Below are positions 44,424 to 53,494 of a stretch of DNA of 64,000 nucleotides, one piece after another (position 1 is the first letter of the stretch; each line of letters opens with the position of its first letter). The position numbers and the translations under genes are program-made. Below the pieces are notes generated by a model that was not told where the DNA came from, did no database searches, and saw only the letters and a list, made by a program, of their open reading frames with translations. The stretch is from Ricordea florida (Eukaryota; Cnidaria; Anthozoa; Corallimorpharia; Ricordeidae), in the NCBI GenBank assembly GCA_949710005.1, contig OX453274.1, positions 12,296,668-12,360,667 of the forward strand. Reading direction: 5' to 3'.

Positions 44424-44921
44424 ATGAGTGATATTGATGCAGTCAAAGAGTGCAAAGATTCTAGAATTTGTAAGCATGGTAGGCGAAAATACTATTGCAA
44501 AGATTGCCCAGGCGTTGGAATTTGTGAACATGGTAAGGTTAAGTACTCATGTAAAGATTGCCCAGGTTCTAGAATTTGTGAGCATGGTAAGGTTAAGTAC
44601 TCATGTAAAGATTGCCCAGGCTCTGGAATTTGTGGGCATGGTAAGCTTAGGTTCAAATGCAAAGATTGCCAAGGCGCTGGAATTTGTGAGCATGGTAAGA
44701 TTAAGTATGTATGTAAAGATTGCCCAGGCTCTGGAATTTGTAAGCATGCTAAAATAAAAAGGTCTTGCAAGGAGTGTAGCCCCCACAACTTTTGTATACA
44801 TGGTAGGCGTAAGAGTAATAATATTAAGTATAAGTGTCATATGTGTACTGGTGATTATGTTTGCGAGCATCAACGTATAAGGAAACGTTGTGAAAAGTGT
44901 GGTCCACTACTAAATGTATAA
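44424..44921 (+). CDS. Cys/His tandem-repeat (zinc-ribbon-like) protein
   Basis: 165 residues from the ATG at 44424; the frame is open upstream but without ATG, and the promoter-like motif ends just before this start. It has eight to nine repeats of about 18 residues of the form ICEHGKVKYSCKDCPGS. At DNA level, 54-bp units are nearly identical between 44522 and 44640. Each unit has a C-x-H ... C-x2-C set, so each could hold one zinc ion. Such repeats occur in giant-virus and Polinton proteins, sometimes with nucleases. A nucleic-acid or protein-binding role is inferred. The repeat recurs once in the 70-residue protein at 45609-45821. Confidence 0.65.
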   Translation: MSDIDAVKECKDSRICKHGRRKYYCKDCPGVGICEHGKVKYSCKDCPGSRICEHGKVKYSCKDCPGSGICGHGKLRFKCKDCQGAGICEHGKIKYVCKDCPGSGICKHAKIKRSCKECSPHNFCIHGRRKSNNIKYKCHMCTGDYVCEHQRIRKRCEKCGPLLNV

Positions 44922-44932
44922 TTACTATAATA

Positions 44933-44961
44933 CTTTTGTAACGTGAATCGCGTTACAAAAG
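44933..44961. terminator. 29-bp inverted repeat at gene 3' end, copy 2
   Basis: CTTTTGTAACG + TGAATCG + CGTTACAAAAG is a perfect 11-bp stem with a 7-base loop. It starts 12 bases after the stop of the Cys/His-repeat gene. Confidence 0.65.
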
Positions 44962-45023
44962 TTCACTTATGCTAATTCTATAGGGATGTTTAAAAACATT
45001 AATGATTATATTAGAAAAATAAT

Positions 45024-45569
45024 ATGAACTGGGATTTAATCATTATAGATATTTTAATTTTAATGTTTGTAATAGGATTAATTATTTACTTTGTATTTGT
45101 TTATAAAAGGAATGTTTACACATTTAATAACATGAGATACTCAAGAAGATTAAGATTCTATAATAATAGAAAAGGATTGGCTTCAAAGAACAAGTATGAA
45201 GAGGAGTGTAGAAGAATATTACAAAACATATTCGGAGCCGAGTTTACTTCAATCCGTCCAAATTGGTTGAGAAATCCTGGAACGGGTAGGAATCTTGAAC
45301 TTGATGGATTCAATCCTGACATAAAAACATGTATGGGTACTGGATTGGCATTTGAATATGATGGACTTCAACATTATGAATACACATCTATGTTTCACAG
45401 AAATAAGAGTGATTTTCATTATCAGGTTTTCAAAGACTCACTGAAAAATAATGTGTGTCAATCAAAAGGTATTGTACTTATAAGAGTGCCACACTTTGTA
45501 CCATTTAACAAACTAAATTCTTATATTAATTCAGAACTTGAGAAATGGTGCTTTAAAAATGAAATTTGA
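45024..45569 (+). CDS. Membrane-anchored PDDEXK-like nuclease
   Basis: 181 residues. A single membrane helix spans residues 6-27 (IIIDILILMFVIGLIIYFV), followed by a basic linker. The C-terminal domain has LELDGF (Asp94), then GLAFEYDGLQHYEY (Glu111, Gln116), and an IVLIRVPH strand near residue 155. This is the core pattern of Vsr/PDDEXK-type nucleases common in large DNA viruses. The fusion of a membrane helix to a nuclease fold is unusual. It lies downstream of the Cys/His-repeat gene and upstream of the SAP-like gene, all on the plus strand. Catalytic activity is inferred from motif placement. Confidence 0.6.
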   Translation: MNWDLIIIDILILMFVIGLIIYFVFVYKRNVYTFNNMRYSRRLRFYNNRKGLASKNKYEEECRRILQNIFGAEFTSIRPNWLRNPGTGRNLELDGFNPDIKTCMGTGLAFEYDGLQHYEYTSMFHRNKSDFHYQVFKDSLKNNVCQSKGIVLIRVPHFVPFNKLNSYINSELEKWCFKNEI

Positions 45570-45582
45570 TTTTTATTGATTT

Positions 45583-45597
45583 AGTGGTTGCTATTTT
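45583..45597 (+). promoter_or_regulatory. Accessory-gene promoter motif, weak copy 3
   Basis: AGTGGTTGCTATTTT lies 12 bases before the ATG at 45609. It matches the GTG(A)TTGCTATATTT part of the motif before 44045. Confidence 0.35.
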
Positions 45598-45608
45598 ACT
45601 GAGATTTT

Positions 45609-45821
45609 ATGGAAAGGTTACCAGTAAAGGAGCTAAAAGAAGTAGCTAGAAAAGCTGGAATACATGGGTCTAGTAAACTAAAAAGATTTGAATTAATAAA
45701 AGCTCTGAATGATATTCAGTATGGAATTTGTGAACATGGTGAAGATGAGTATCTATGTGAGAAGTGTTATGGTCCTAGGATTTGTGTTGATGATAATAGT
45801 AAATATACTGTTTTTTTCTAA
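45609..45821 (+). CDS. SAP/Rho-N-like helix protein with one Cys/His repeat
   Basis: 70 residues. Residues 4-37 (LPVKELKEVARKAGIHGSSK...LIKALN) fit the helix-extension-helix pattern of SAP or Rho N-terminal domains, which bind DNA or RNA. Residues 40-57 hold ICEHGEDEYLCEKCYGP, a single copy of the repeat found in the 44424-44921 protein. The frame ends in a non-repeat tail (TVFF) after a repeat start, so it may be truncated by a frameshift. It is the last plus-strand gene before the convergent SLOG gene. Confidence 0.5.
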   Translation: MERLPVKELKEVARKAGIHGSSKLKRFELIKALNDIQYGICEHGEDEYLCEKCYGPRICVDDNSKYTVFF

Positions 45822-45844
45822 TAATAATAAAAAATTTTATAAAG

Positions 45845-45984
45845 GTGTGGTAGGAACACCAATATCTGTTATATATATATACAGTAGATTTGGGAATACT
45901 ATTTTTGAGTATTAGTGTAGTGTGTATAATATTTATTATGTTCTACAAAAATCAATGTGTGATTGAACTTCACAAAGATGTATA
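45845..45984 (+). other. Possible small membrane-peptide remnant with promoter-like start
   Basis: GTGTGGTAGG at about 45845 resembles the accessory promoter motif. Downstream, a frame without an early ATG encodes a hydrophobic helix (ILFLSISVVCIIFIMFY) and stops near 45984. Too short and start-less to call a gene. Confidence 0.25.
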
Positions 45985-45998
45985 AATTCATGCTAAGA

Positions 45999-46027
45999 CT
46001 TTTGTAACGCGATTCACGTTACAAAAG
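45999..46027. terminator. 29-bp inverted repeat between convergent genes, copy 3
   Basis: CTTTTGTAACG + CGATTCA + CGTTACAAAAG is a perfect 11-bp stem with a 7-base loop. It lies 13 bases beyond the end of the minus-strand gene 46040-46408 and after the plus-strand genes, so it could end transcripts from both sides. Confidence 0.65.
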
Positions 46028-46039
46028 TCAAGTTAATAA

Positions 46040-46408
46040 TTACACATAGACTACTATAACCTCTCTATTATACTTTCTAGCAATCTTGATAGCTGACTTA
46101 GTACCTGGTGAGTAAACACATGAAGGTAAGGCCAATACATGCGTTACACACTCCATAATAGCTCTATTACGAATTGGCCCAGCCGCCTTGCCATAATAGT
46201 CCCATTAAGCTTCAAACTTCTTGAATGGTATTTTATTTTCGATTGCAAAATCTTCAGCCATGGTGTCAACCCCAGTTGCACCTCCAGATACAATGCATTC
46301 AATGTCTGAGAGATCCAACTTCCATTTATTAAGAGCCTTACTTATTTGATCTTTCAAGACGTCACTGTCACAGAAGTTTCTACTACCAACGATTGCTAGT
46401 GATACCAT
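46040..46408 (-). pseudogene. SLOG-superfamily (YspA/DUF2493-like) protein with an in-frame stop
   Basis: From ATG (46406-46408) the frame reads MVSLAIVGSRNF, then CIVSGGATGVDTMAEDFA, the nucleotide-binding Rossmann core of SLOG proteins related to DprA and lysine-decarboxylase-like enzymes. After 67 codons there is a TAA at 46205-46207. The same frame then continues with KAAGPIRNR and SPGTKSAIKIA, the family's C-terminal motifs, to TAA at 46040-46042. A single base change explains the break. SLOG domains bind or process nucleotides and recur in phages and anti-phage systems. It is the last minus-strand gene of the virion-type array in element A. Confidence 0.7.
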
Positions 46409-46449
46409 GATTTACGAATGGATATATACTTGGATTGTTTATTTCAATT

Positions 46450-47991
46450 TTATCTGAAAATAATCCAAGCCACTGATGCAGCTGCAATGGTTAATACAAT
46501 TAGAATATCTTCATGATTGGTAGTGGATTTTTCGGTGGATTCTGGTTGATAAGCCATCTTTGGTTGTGGTGTTGGCCCAGATGATGATGATGTTGCTGCA
46601 TGTGGTAGCTTAACTTTTGAAGAACCTAGGTTATGGCTTATTCCCACAGTTTTGGTTTCCAGGTTCACGTTTGTGTTAACTCCAAATTTCATATCATCAG
46701 TGGCTTTCATAAGGTTGTTATTGTATCCAACCACACTCTCTGTGTTTATAATCATATTACTTGGCATTAAACATATTCCAGGTGCAATGGCCAAATCCAG
46801 TCTTAATTTAGCTTCTTGAGTGGCCAGCTGGTATCTTTGAACCGCGCTCGAGATGTCATTCTCTATCACACTACTTTCAAACAAAGCCAAGAATTCTTGT
46901 TGAGTTTCAATTGCTCCACCACCAGTACCCACAATGGAATTTCGGGTGTTAACTTGTGCACCCAGCACACAGTAAACAAAAGCCTCAGCAGATCGATTCA
47001 ATCTACCAAGTCCAGCTTTGGTGAGTCCATAACTACTAGTTGGAATGAACCAGGCATATTTATAGTCAGCAAAGTCATCATTGCGAATGAATGAGATTAG
47101 ATTGCCTTTTTCCTTCTTATCACCATCATCAGAGAATTTACCACCTTCGCCAGGCCATTGGTTTGCATCTTTATCATAGTTTCGGATCACATGTACATTC
47201 TGGAATCCACCATCTCGGCCATGGTAGCCAGCTCCATAGTCAATGAATATATCACCCAGGCCATGGTTTCGCCCTCCTTTCCATCTGAAGTCAGAATTAT
47301 TAGCTATTCCGAATTCAGCGCACAATCTTTGGTAGGCAACTTTACTGTATGGATTGTTGTTTATGACAAATGGCTGTTCATCAGGCAATGGTACACTTAA
47401 TTCGTATAGTATTCGCCTTATGGTGAAGTACACGTGAAACTTCATGAATCCAGACACCACTTTAGGATAGTTCAAGCTTTCAAAGGGGCTTATACCACAT
47501 CCAGAGGTTGCACACCACACTGCAAAATAAAGCTGTTGAGGCCAATAATTCATGTCAGGCGCGTTCAACCACTTTCGGCTTTGCTTTCCAAATTTGAAAG
47601 TCACAACTTGGGATGTAAACACATTACGCATCCTAGCAGTGAACTTCTTGGTGTTTGAAACGTAAATGTCCAATGAGGTTAGCATGGATGTGGTATCATT
47701 TGTAGGTTCATCAAAGTCAACGGCTGGTATTGGGTAATGGTGGTTTGTAATGTTTAGACTATCTGGGAATGAACCTATTTTATCATTCAAACCTAAATCA
47801 GTCCAAAGTAATATCTTAAGATTAGGTTTAAGTCCATCAGTCCATGTCTTGCCAGTAGGATCATCATAAGACATGACTGTTAATCCATTACCTACCCATT
47901 TCATATACCCACCATAGCTATCATAAACAAATTTGAACTGGCTCAAGTCAGCCTTTGGATATCTAGTTTTGAAATCATTGAGTAAGCCCAT
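46450..47991 (-). CDS. Putative virion surface/structural protein with C-terminal membrane anchor
   Basis: 513 residues, intact. The N-terminal region begins MGLLNDFKTRYPKADLSQFKF. The middle is beta-rich with RKWLNAPDMNYWPQ, SGCGISPFESLNYP and YELSVPLPDEQ. A Pro/Ser-rich linker (about 455-490) is followed by a final hydrophobic helix (ILIVLTIAAASVAWIIF). A decayed homologue lies at 16375-16848. I cannot match it to a named capsid family; a penton, spike or membrane-linked virion protein is possible. Upstream on its strand are a GTATCTTAT block like that before 60443 and 60675, and ATTAAAAACT. Confidence 0.55.
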   Translation of the reverse strand: MGLLNDFKTRYPKADLSQFKFVYDSYGGYMKWVGNGLTVMSYDDPTGKTWTDGLKPNLKILLWTDLGLNDKIGSFPDSLNITNHHYPIPAVDFDEPTNDTTSMLTSLDIYVSNTKKFTARMRNVFTSQVVTFKFGKQSRKWLNAPDMNYWPQQLYFAVWCATSGCGISPFESLNYPKVVSGFMKFHVYFTIRRILYELSVPLPDEQPFVINNNPYSKVAYQRLCAEFGIANNSDFRWKGGRNHGLGDIFIDYGAGYHGRDGGFQNVHVIRNYDKDANQWPGEGGKFSDDGDKKEKGNLISFIRNDDFADYKYAWFIPTSSYGLTKAGLGRLNRSAEAFVYCVLGAQVNTRNSIVGTGGGAIETQQEFLALFESSVIENDISSAVQRYQLATQEAKLRLDLAIAPGICLMPSNMIINTESVVGYNNNLMKATDDMKFGVNTNVNLETKTVGISHNLGSSKVKLPHAATSSSSGPTPQPKMAYQPESTEKSTTNHEDILIVLTIAAASVAWIIFR

Positions 47992-48050
47992 CGTTTGGAT
48001 AGAAGGGTTATAGTTTTTAATTCAATAAGATACCTTTTCATAAGTTATGG

Positions 48051-48662
48051 TTAGGGCCCTCCTTTGAGTTCTTTGAGTATTTCTTTTCGTACCCTCTGTC
48101 TCAATACCATAGGGTCTTCTCCAGTCAGATTTTTTTGAGCTTTGAGTCGTATTTCAGCCTTAAGCTTTTCAAACTTCTTGAGTTCTTCAAATACCAAGGA
48201 GAATTCTTCGTCAGAAATCTTATTATCGTTAAGTGCTTTGGAAACCAAGTCTTCAATGGTGTTTATTTTTGATTTAGCAAGTGTAATGGTACTTTGGTGT
48301 TTGACCGCTTTCTTGTCAAGCCTCTTGGAGATTTGTTCACATGCTATGGAAGTACAAACGAGTATTCCACTAGTTACCCCTAAGGGTATAGCTGCCATAA
48401 TTCCAACTCCACTCAAAGAGGTGCCCAATCCACCAGCCGCTAAGATACAAGATAGTATACCACATGTCGAACTTGCATTTATGAGCGTGCTTTTGGACCG
48501 ATTGTACTTTTTGAGTACAGTCTCGTAATGATTCAATTCAGACTTAAGCGTTTTCAAAATGTCAGTACACTGCTGTAGCCGGAATGAGGGCCCATCAACC
48601 GTGGGTGTTGGGGGTGGAGCCGTTGGAGGCAACTCAGGATAGATTCTGTTATACTCATCCAT
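48051..48662 (-). CDS. Proline-rich, two-helix membrane protein with coiled coils
   Basis: 203 residues. The N-terminus has PELPPTAPPPTPT, a proline-rich stretch resembling viral late-domain motifs. A coiled coil covers about 28-60. Hydrophobic segments run from about 66-105 (GILSCILAAGGLGTSLSGVG and IPLGVTSGILVC). A second coiled-coil region extends to the end. A role in the virion or in membrane interaction is inferred from position between two structural-type genes. TTTTAAAAGAAAG lies upstream on its strand, a variant of the TTTAAAG motif. Confidence 0.45.
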   Translation of the reverse strand: MDEYNRIYPELPPTAPPPTPTVDGPSFRLQQCTDILKTLKSELNHYETVLKKYNRSKSTLINASSTCGILSCILAAGGLGTSLSGVGIMAAIPLGVTSGILVCTSIACEQISKRLDKKAVKHQSTITLAKSKINTIEDLVSKALNDNKISDEEFSLVFEELKKFEKLKAEIRLKAQKNLTGEDPMVLRQRVRKEILKELKGGP

Positions 48663-48694
48663 GTTTGTTACGACTGGGACTTTCTTTTAAAATG

Positions 48695-49321
48695 TTATTT
48701 GAAACTCAAGGTGACAGTGATGGGAGAACCCTTCAAATCCAACCTTTTCCATTCACTGTCGAATATTCTTAAATCAAAGTGATTTATGGGCTTATTTGAT
48801 TTCTGTACCGGGATGACTGGGTAATTCCCGGGTATGTTTGCAAGGAGGTATGAGGGTGAAACATTCGGGCTCAATGATTGAACTTTACTCGTATAGGATG
48901 ACAAGTTATCCACTAGACTGCAAGTAAGTCTCAGGGGCTCCTTGATCTGTAGACTTATGGGGTATAACTTGCCAGGATTTATGATTTCAGGCACACCAAG
49001 ACCAATTTGTAGCCCTCTTGTGAGTTTAATGTTGAAGTTCTTGTTGGAGTACAGATAGTCAACAGTATCAGTCTCAATGATTGAGATCTTAGCATTATCA
49101 GTATCGTTGAGAAATATAGCTTGGATACTACGTAGTGAGTATGTACCTGGTTGGATTATTATGAGGGGCCGGTTGTTCTCGTTGAGTAAACCTTGGCGAT
49201 CCTTGAAATTTACCAATCGTTTAGACATACTACAATCCAAGAGTTGTATTTTACGAACCTTTTCCAGAGGAGGATCCAAGTACACCCTAGTTTCAGACTC
49301 ATACATTGTAACGCTCAACAT
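48695..49321 (-). CDS. Putative minor capsid (penton-type) protein
   Basis: 208 residues, predicted mostly beta. The order of segments PLIIIQPGTYSLRSIQAIF, PISLQIKEPLRLTCSLVDNL, SYLLANIPGN and a C-terminal FDLRIFDSEWKRLDLKG is the kind seen in small jelly-roll or fiber-base proteins of Polinton-type viruses. I assign it from length, beta pattern and position among structural genes, not from a diagnostic motif. AATTTAAAGGAGACC stands about 25 bases upstream of the ATG, matching the TTTAAAG promoter motif. Confidence 0.4.
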   Translation of the reverse strand: MLSVTMYESETRVYLDPPLEKVRKIQLLDCSMSKRLVNFKDRQGLLNENNRPLIIIQPGTYSLRSIQAIFLNDTDNAKISIIETDTVDYLYSNKNFNIKLTRGLQIGLGVPEIINPGKLYPISLQIKEPLRLTCSLVDNLSSYTSKVQSLSPNVSPSYLLANIPGNYPVIPVQKSNKPINHFDLRIFDSEWKRLDLKGSPITVTLSFK

Positions 49322-49331
49322 TTTTTGATTA

Positions 49332-49508
49332 TTACTCGGTCTCCTTTAAATTTCTATATTTAGCTTCACTGAGGAATTGAGTTTTGGTGATTCCACAGCT
49401 GGCACATTTGCACTTCATCATGGGCCTTCCCTTAGCGGTTCTGGTGAAGGTCTCACTGCCAGGCACGCATTCAGTTTGTTTTTTCTCTTTGACACAATAG
49501 CTCTTCAT
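49332..49508 (-). CDS. Small zinc-ribbon protein (DUF5679-like)
   Basis: 58 residues, too short for most gene finders. MKSYCVKEKKQTECVPG is followed by AKGRPMMKCKCASCGITKT. The Cys pairs and the GRPMMK...C.sCG pattern resemble the zinc-ribbon proteins of large DNA viruses and Polintons. The first Cys pair reads CVKE rather than CVKC, so one metal ligand may be missing. It fits tightly between the split membrane-protein gene and the 208-residue gene on the same strand. Confidence 0.55.
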   Translation of the reverse strand: MKSYCVKEKKQTECVPGSETFTRTAKGRPMMKCKCASCGITKTQFLSEAKYRNLKETE

Positions 49509-49514
49509 TTATAT

Positions 49515-52500
49515 TCACTTGTGTTTCTTCTTTAATTCTTCTACAAAGTAAAGTACAACTGCCACTATTAACAGCCAAGCGTTCTTACCCAAGAATGAAA
49601 TGAATTCACCAGCAGTCTTGAATAAGAAGCTTACAATGGCGCCAATCATACCAGGTAACTAGAAATACGACTCCCGCAAAAACCTCGCGAAGCTAGTTTT
49701 TGTAGAAGTCACAATGCTATTATATTTTATTCTTTATTTTTTTTTATATTTCATATTTTATTTTTTATATCAGTGTAATCCCCATTATTTTATTTCTTAT
49801 GCTGTGTTTGGTACACAATTAGTGACACCTGGTTCAAATTACATGATCAGTATACCGCTCAACACAGTGCTTAAAAATTGACCTTCATTTAACTCTTTCA
49901 CTGGCCCTGAGATTGCACCAGAGGGAATAGAAGTAAAATTATTTATTATCTTGACAGGGAATACAGAGTCGATGAAGTGTCACAATATTCACTTGTAACA
50001 CAAATTGAAAATGATTGTAAATCTTTTGCAGGTGAAATCTTGAAGAGTTGATATGAATGCTTGTGTTTACCACGGTGTAAAAACCTGTTTTTTTTCTTAA
50101 GTTTTATTTTCTTAGTCTCTACTGCTTTGTCTTCTTTGTTGTACATCACTTTTAAACACAATATGTTCTTACACTGAGGATGAGTTGAATGCTCCAATTA
50201 TTTTTTGTTTATGTTTTTTGGTTATAATTGCATGAGATTCATTGTAAGAAGAATCTTCTTATTAGATATTTTATTGTCTACTGCAGTCATTATTTCATTC
50301 CCGGGTAACCACAATTGAGAGCATTATGAATAGTGCATGTTTTAATTTGTGTACTCTTTTCGGTTGCAATGGTACCCCCAGTGGTAGATAGAAAAATTCC
50401 TCTTCCCTCAAAGGAGATGCCATATCAACAGAAGTGTGAGATACAATGTCATTACATAAAAAAAATTGGGGGTAAAACAATTGGATTCTACAAAAACTTT
50501 GAATAAAGGTTTGGTAATAGTGAGTGCTGACTGTATAGTTTGTGGTTGTGCTATTTTTAGGTCATATCATAAAAACAATACATGTAAGAATGAGTTATTG
50601 AAATCTTAATAATATGTTCAAAAAGATTGCTGCACTGCGTACTCCTGCAAAAAAATAATGTGAAATCAACATCAATCAGTCAAAAGTATATACCACATGA
50701 AAGTTTAATTGTGCTGTTACAGAAACAGGCAAAATATCCATACCCAACCACAGAAGATTATATTATTTTGAATATATGAAAATTTCTATTATAAAAAACT
50801 GCAGAAGAAAGATTTAATATAAGGATGGTATTTCATCGAAAACGTCATGGCAGCCAGAGGTATTGAACTGTAACCAATGACATATAGTAACGAGAAGAAC
50901 TATCATTATATTATTATCATTATTATTATCATTACTATTATTATTACTGGTATTGATATTATTATTATTGTTACATTTTTTTATGTTAAACATAATATAT
51001 TCTTATGGGGTGGGATGCATGTCTTAATTTTGGTAAAGGTATTGTTACTCTACTACTACAAGCAATACAAAAATCTTCTTAATAGGCTTTCCATCAGAGG
51101 TTGGTAGTAATCAAAACAGCTCCAAACAACACCATTTCTTCTTAAAGGCTTAGAATCTAGTGCAGTCATTTGTCTCTAAAGTTTGTGTGGAAAATCATTA
51201 TTGAAAGCATAGGGCATTTAGGAAACTTGAAACACTTGTTACTACATACAGCACACTTGCAATAAATATATGAGAAAGATCATAAACATTTTGGCATTAC
51301 AAAATTTATTTTCTTCTTTATAAAGTTTTTCCAATGTAAAAGGTTAATTGCATGTTATGGTTGTTATGAAATATTGATATTTGACATCATAAAAATAAAG
51401 TAAACAGCAGAAAGTAACAAAGTTAATATGTTATGTCTAACTTTGCAAATTAAGGCTTGAATTAACATTTCATTTGTGGAAAAAGGGCAGGGGTTCTAGA
51501 TAGCAATATTATAAGGAGGGGGGAGGGGGGTCATTGAACCCTAAGGTAAAACTGAACCATTGTGAAAAAGCTATGAAACTTGTTGTCTCTACGCAATGTT
51601 ATTAAAACCTTTCAATCAGAGAATACATATATATATATACATAACAAAGAGAAATACTACTTAAAATTTCAGTAATCACATTTGCTTTATTTTGAAATGA
51701 TCGCATTGATCACTGATAATATTGCAGAACCAGTACTTTATAGTGACACAGGGTAATATTATTCTGTTGAAAATGTTTAACATAACTGCTAGATCAAGAA
51801 AACTTACAATATTTTCACTGTTGCAATGATATCAGATCACATCGTTATAAATGATTGCTATAACAACTGCAACTCTCTGTGTTGGGAATTACTTCAAAAT
51901 GGAAACGCTATCGTTTTATTATGAAAAATACCTACTTACATTCTCTTGTAATCTCTTAGTCGTCTTCCGATTCCGTTTTTAGACTAATAGAATTATTTTC
52001 CAGAGACATCTCCAATCCTTGAAGGCGTTCTTACTAGGTGTCATTTTGCTAAATGTAGTACGCCAATATATTTCGTTATGTAATCGTTCACTCATGTCCT
52101 GTATTTATATCAATAACACATTCAAATTCAAAACTAACTTGATTTAATTCCTGGTCCTTTTCCCTGCTGTTTCGTTTGCCTTTTTCTGGAGCGAGCAGTT
52201 GTTGTCTTGGCTGCGATGTCTGTTGTTATTCTCCCTGCTGTTGTTTCTCTATCCCTGCTTTGCGTCGTGCTTTCCTTGTGTTGATTTTCACGGTATTCGA
52301 ACTTACTCGGCGACGATCTCGAGCTACTCTTTCTTGAATATCTCGGAGATCACCTTGCTGGGATGTACATCCAAGACGAGTGAAATTGGTTCCACAAAAT
52401 TTACATTAAATTTACTTTCAAAAAGGCATCACCGAACTCCCAATGGCGGAAATTCAACAGTTCTCAAGCACTCTACTATTGCCAGGTAACCTGGCCTGCG

Positions 52501-53459
52501 AACGGACACCTTTAAAATATAGATATATATATATATATATATATACATATATAAAAACTCTCGGCTCGATTTACTCGGGCTTGCGAGCCACGAGGTCTGA
52601 CCGGAACCGACACGATTAGTAACCTCGCTACGCTCGGCCTTCGGCCTCGCTTCGCGAGGAATAATTCACCCAGCTTTTTACCAATCGTCTTTAGTCCATC
52701 ACCGAGGCCTTTACCCAATTTCGAGAGCCCTTTGGAGAGGTTGCTGACTATACCACCAATTACCACTCCAACTGCACTCATAATTGCAAAGACTGTGAAT
52801 CCATATTTCTTGAATATGGCCTTCACCCGGTCTCGCAATGACATTCGTTCCTGTATTTGTTCATATTCATTTTCCAAGTTGGCTATCTCTTGTTCTTGAT
52901 CAGCAATCTCTCTCGAGAGAGTCTCTATTTGACTACTTTCCTCTGGGGTTTTTAGTGGCTTATCTCGATGGTATCTTAGTGTCTCCTTCAATTTACTAAC
53001 AAACCCTTTTTTCTTAGCTATTTCACCATCATTAGCTTCCACAGCTTCATCTGCGCGTGGCCCTAGACTATTCTTGATTGTATCCAGTAACTTATCACTC
53101 AGTTCATCATCACCTTTGAATAATACATAAGGTTTTGAACCTTTCCTAAACAATTTTACAACTACTTGCTTGAATTCATTAAGTCTAGCTGTAAACTTGG
53201 AAGTATCAACGTGGGGGAATTTTGATCTAATCTTAGCCCAAGCTTCATCTTGTTCGATTTCCATTTCTTCTATCAAGGGCCGAGTTTCATCATCACCACC
53301 AAATGAAGTTTCCTCTTCATAAGGGTCAATTGGACGAGTGGTTGATGTCTTTGTGATTGGGCTCAAATAAAGTGTATCATCCCCATAACCTCCATCATCA
53401 TCACCTGGCTCATTTAGTGTAGTTGGGTCTAGATCAGTAGGATCAGCAGCAGTTGCCAT
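49515..53459 (-). pseudogene. Membrane-associated virion-type protein split by a 3.0-kb insertion
   Basis: The 5' part runs from ATG at 53457-53459 to codon 52662-52664. I chose this ATG because it follows the previous gene's stop by 35 bases and has AATTTAGAAAG upstream. It encodes an acidic N-terminus, a KLFRKGSKPYVLF region, a coiled coil (about residues 155-205, ETLSREIADQEQEIANLENE) and a Gly-rich hydrophobic helix. The 3' part, 49515-49658, encodes a second hydrophobic segment (AWLLIVAVVLYFVEELKK) and the stop. The 3' part may still be translated from its own ATG at 49649. A TTA triplet is present at both edges of the insertion. The downstream frame reads about 50 foreign residues into the insertion before stopping at 52512. 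Confidence 0.65.
49659..52661. mobile_element. 3003-bp insertion interrupting the membrane-protein gene; otherwise non-coding
   Basis: The edges are placed by the two halves of the protein frame, with a duplicated TTA. The left edge carries ACTCCCGCAAAAACCTCGCG and the right edge a GC-rich GCTTCGCGAGG block. No clear terminal inverted repeat was found. Inside: A+T-rich sequence, (ATT)n at about 50917-50985, (TA)n at 51628-51640 and 52524-52545, and no recognisable coding domain. The element type is unknown. Confidence 0.5.
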
Positions 53460-53494
53460 ATTTGAAGTTAAATATGGGAACTTTCTAAATTGAT

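Noticed and set aside
44492..44873. Alternative frames through the Cys/His-repeat gene on both strands
   Set aside because: Tandem 54-bp repeats keep all frames open. Only the plus frame has metal-binding residues and a promoter-like start.
46450..47991. Calling the 513-residue protein the major capsid protein
   Set aside because: The 418-residue protein next to the packaging ATPase fits the double-jelly-roll pattern better, and the 513-residue protein has a C-terminal membrane anchor. The assignment remains open.
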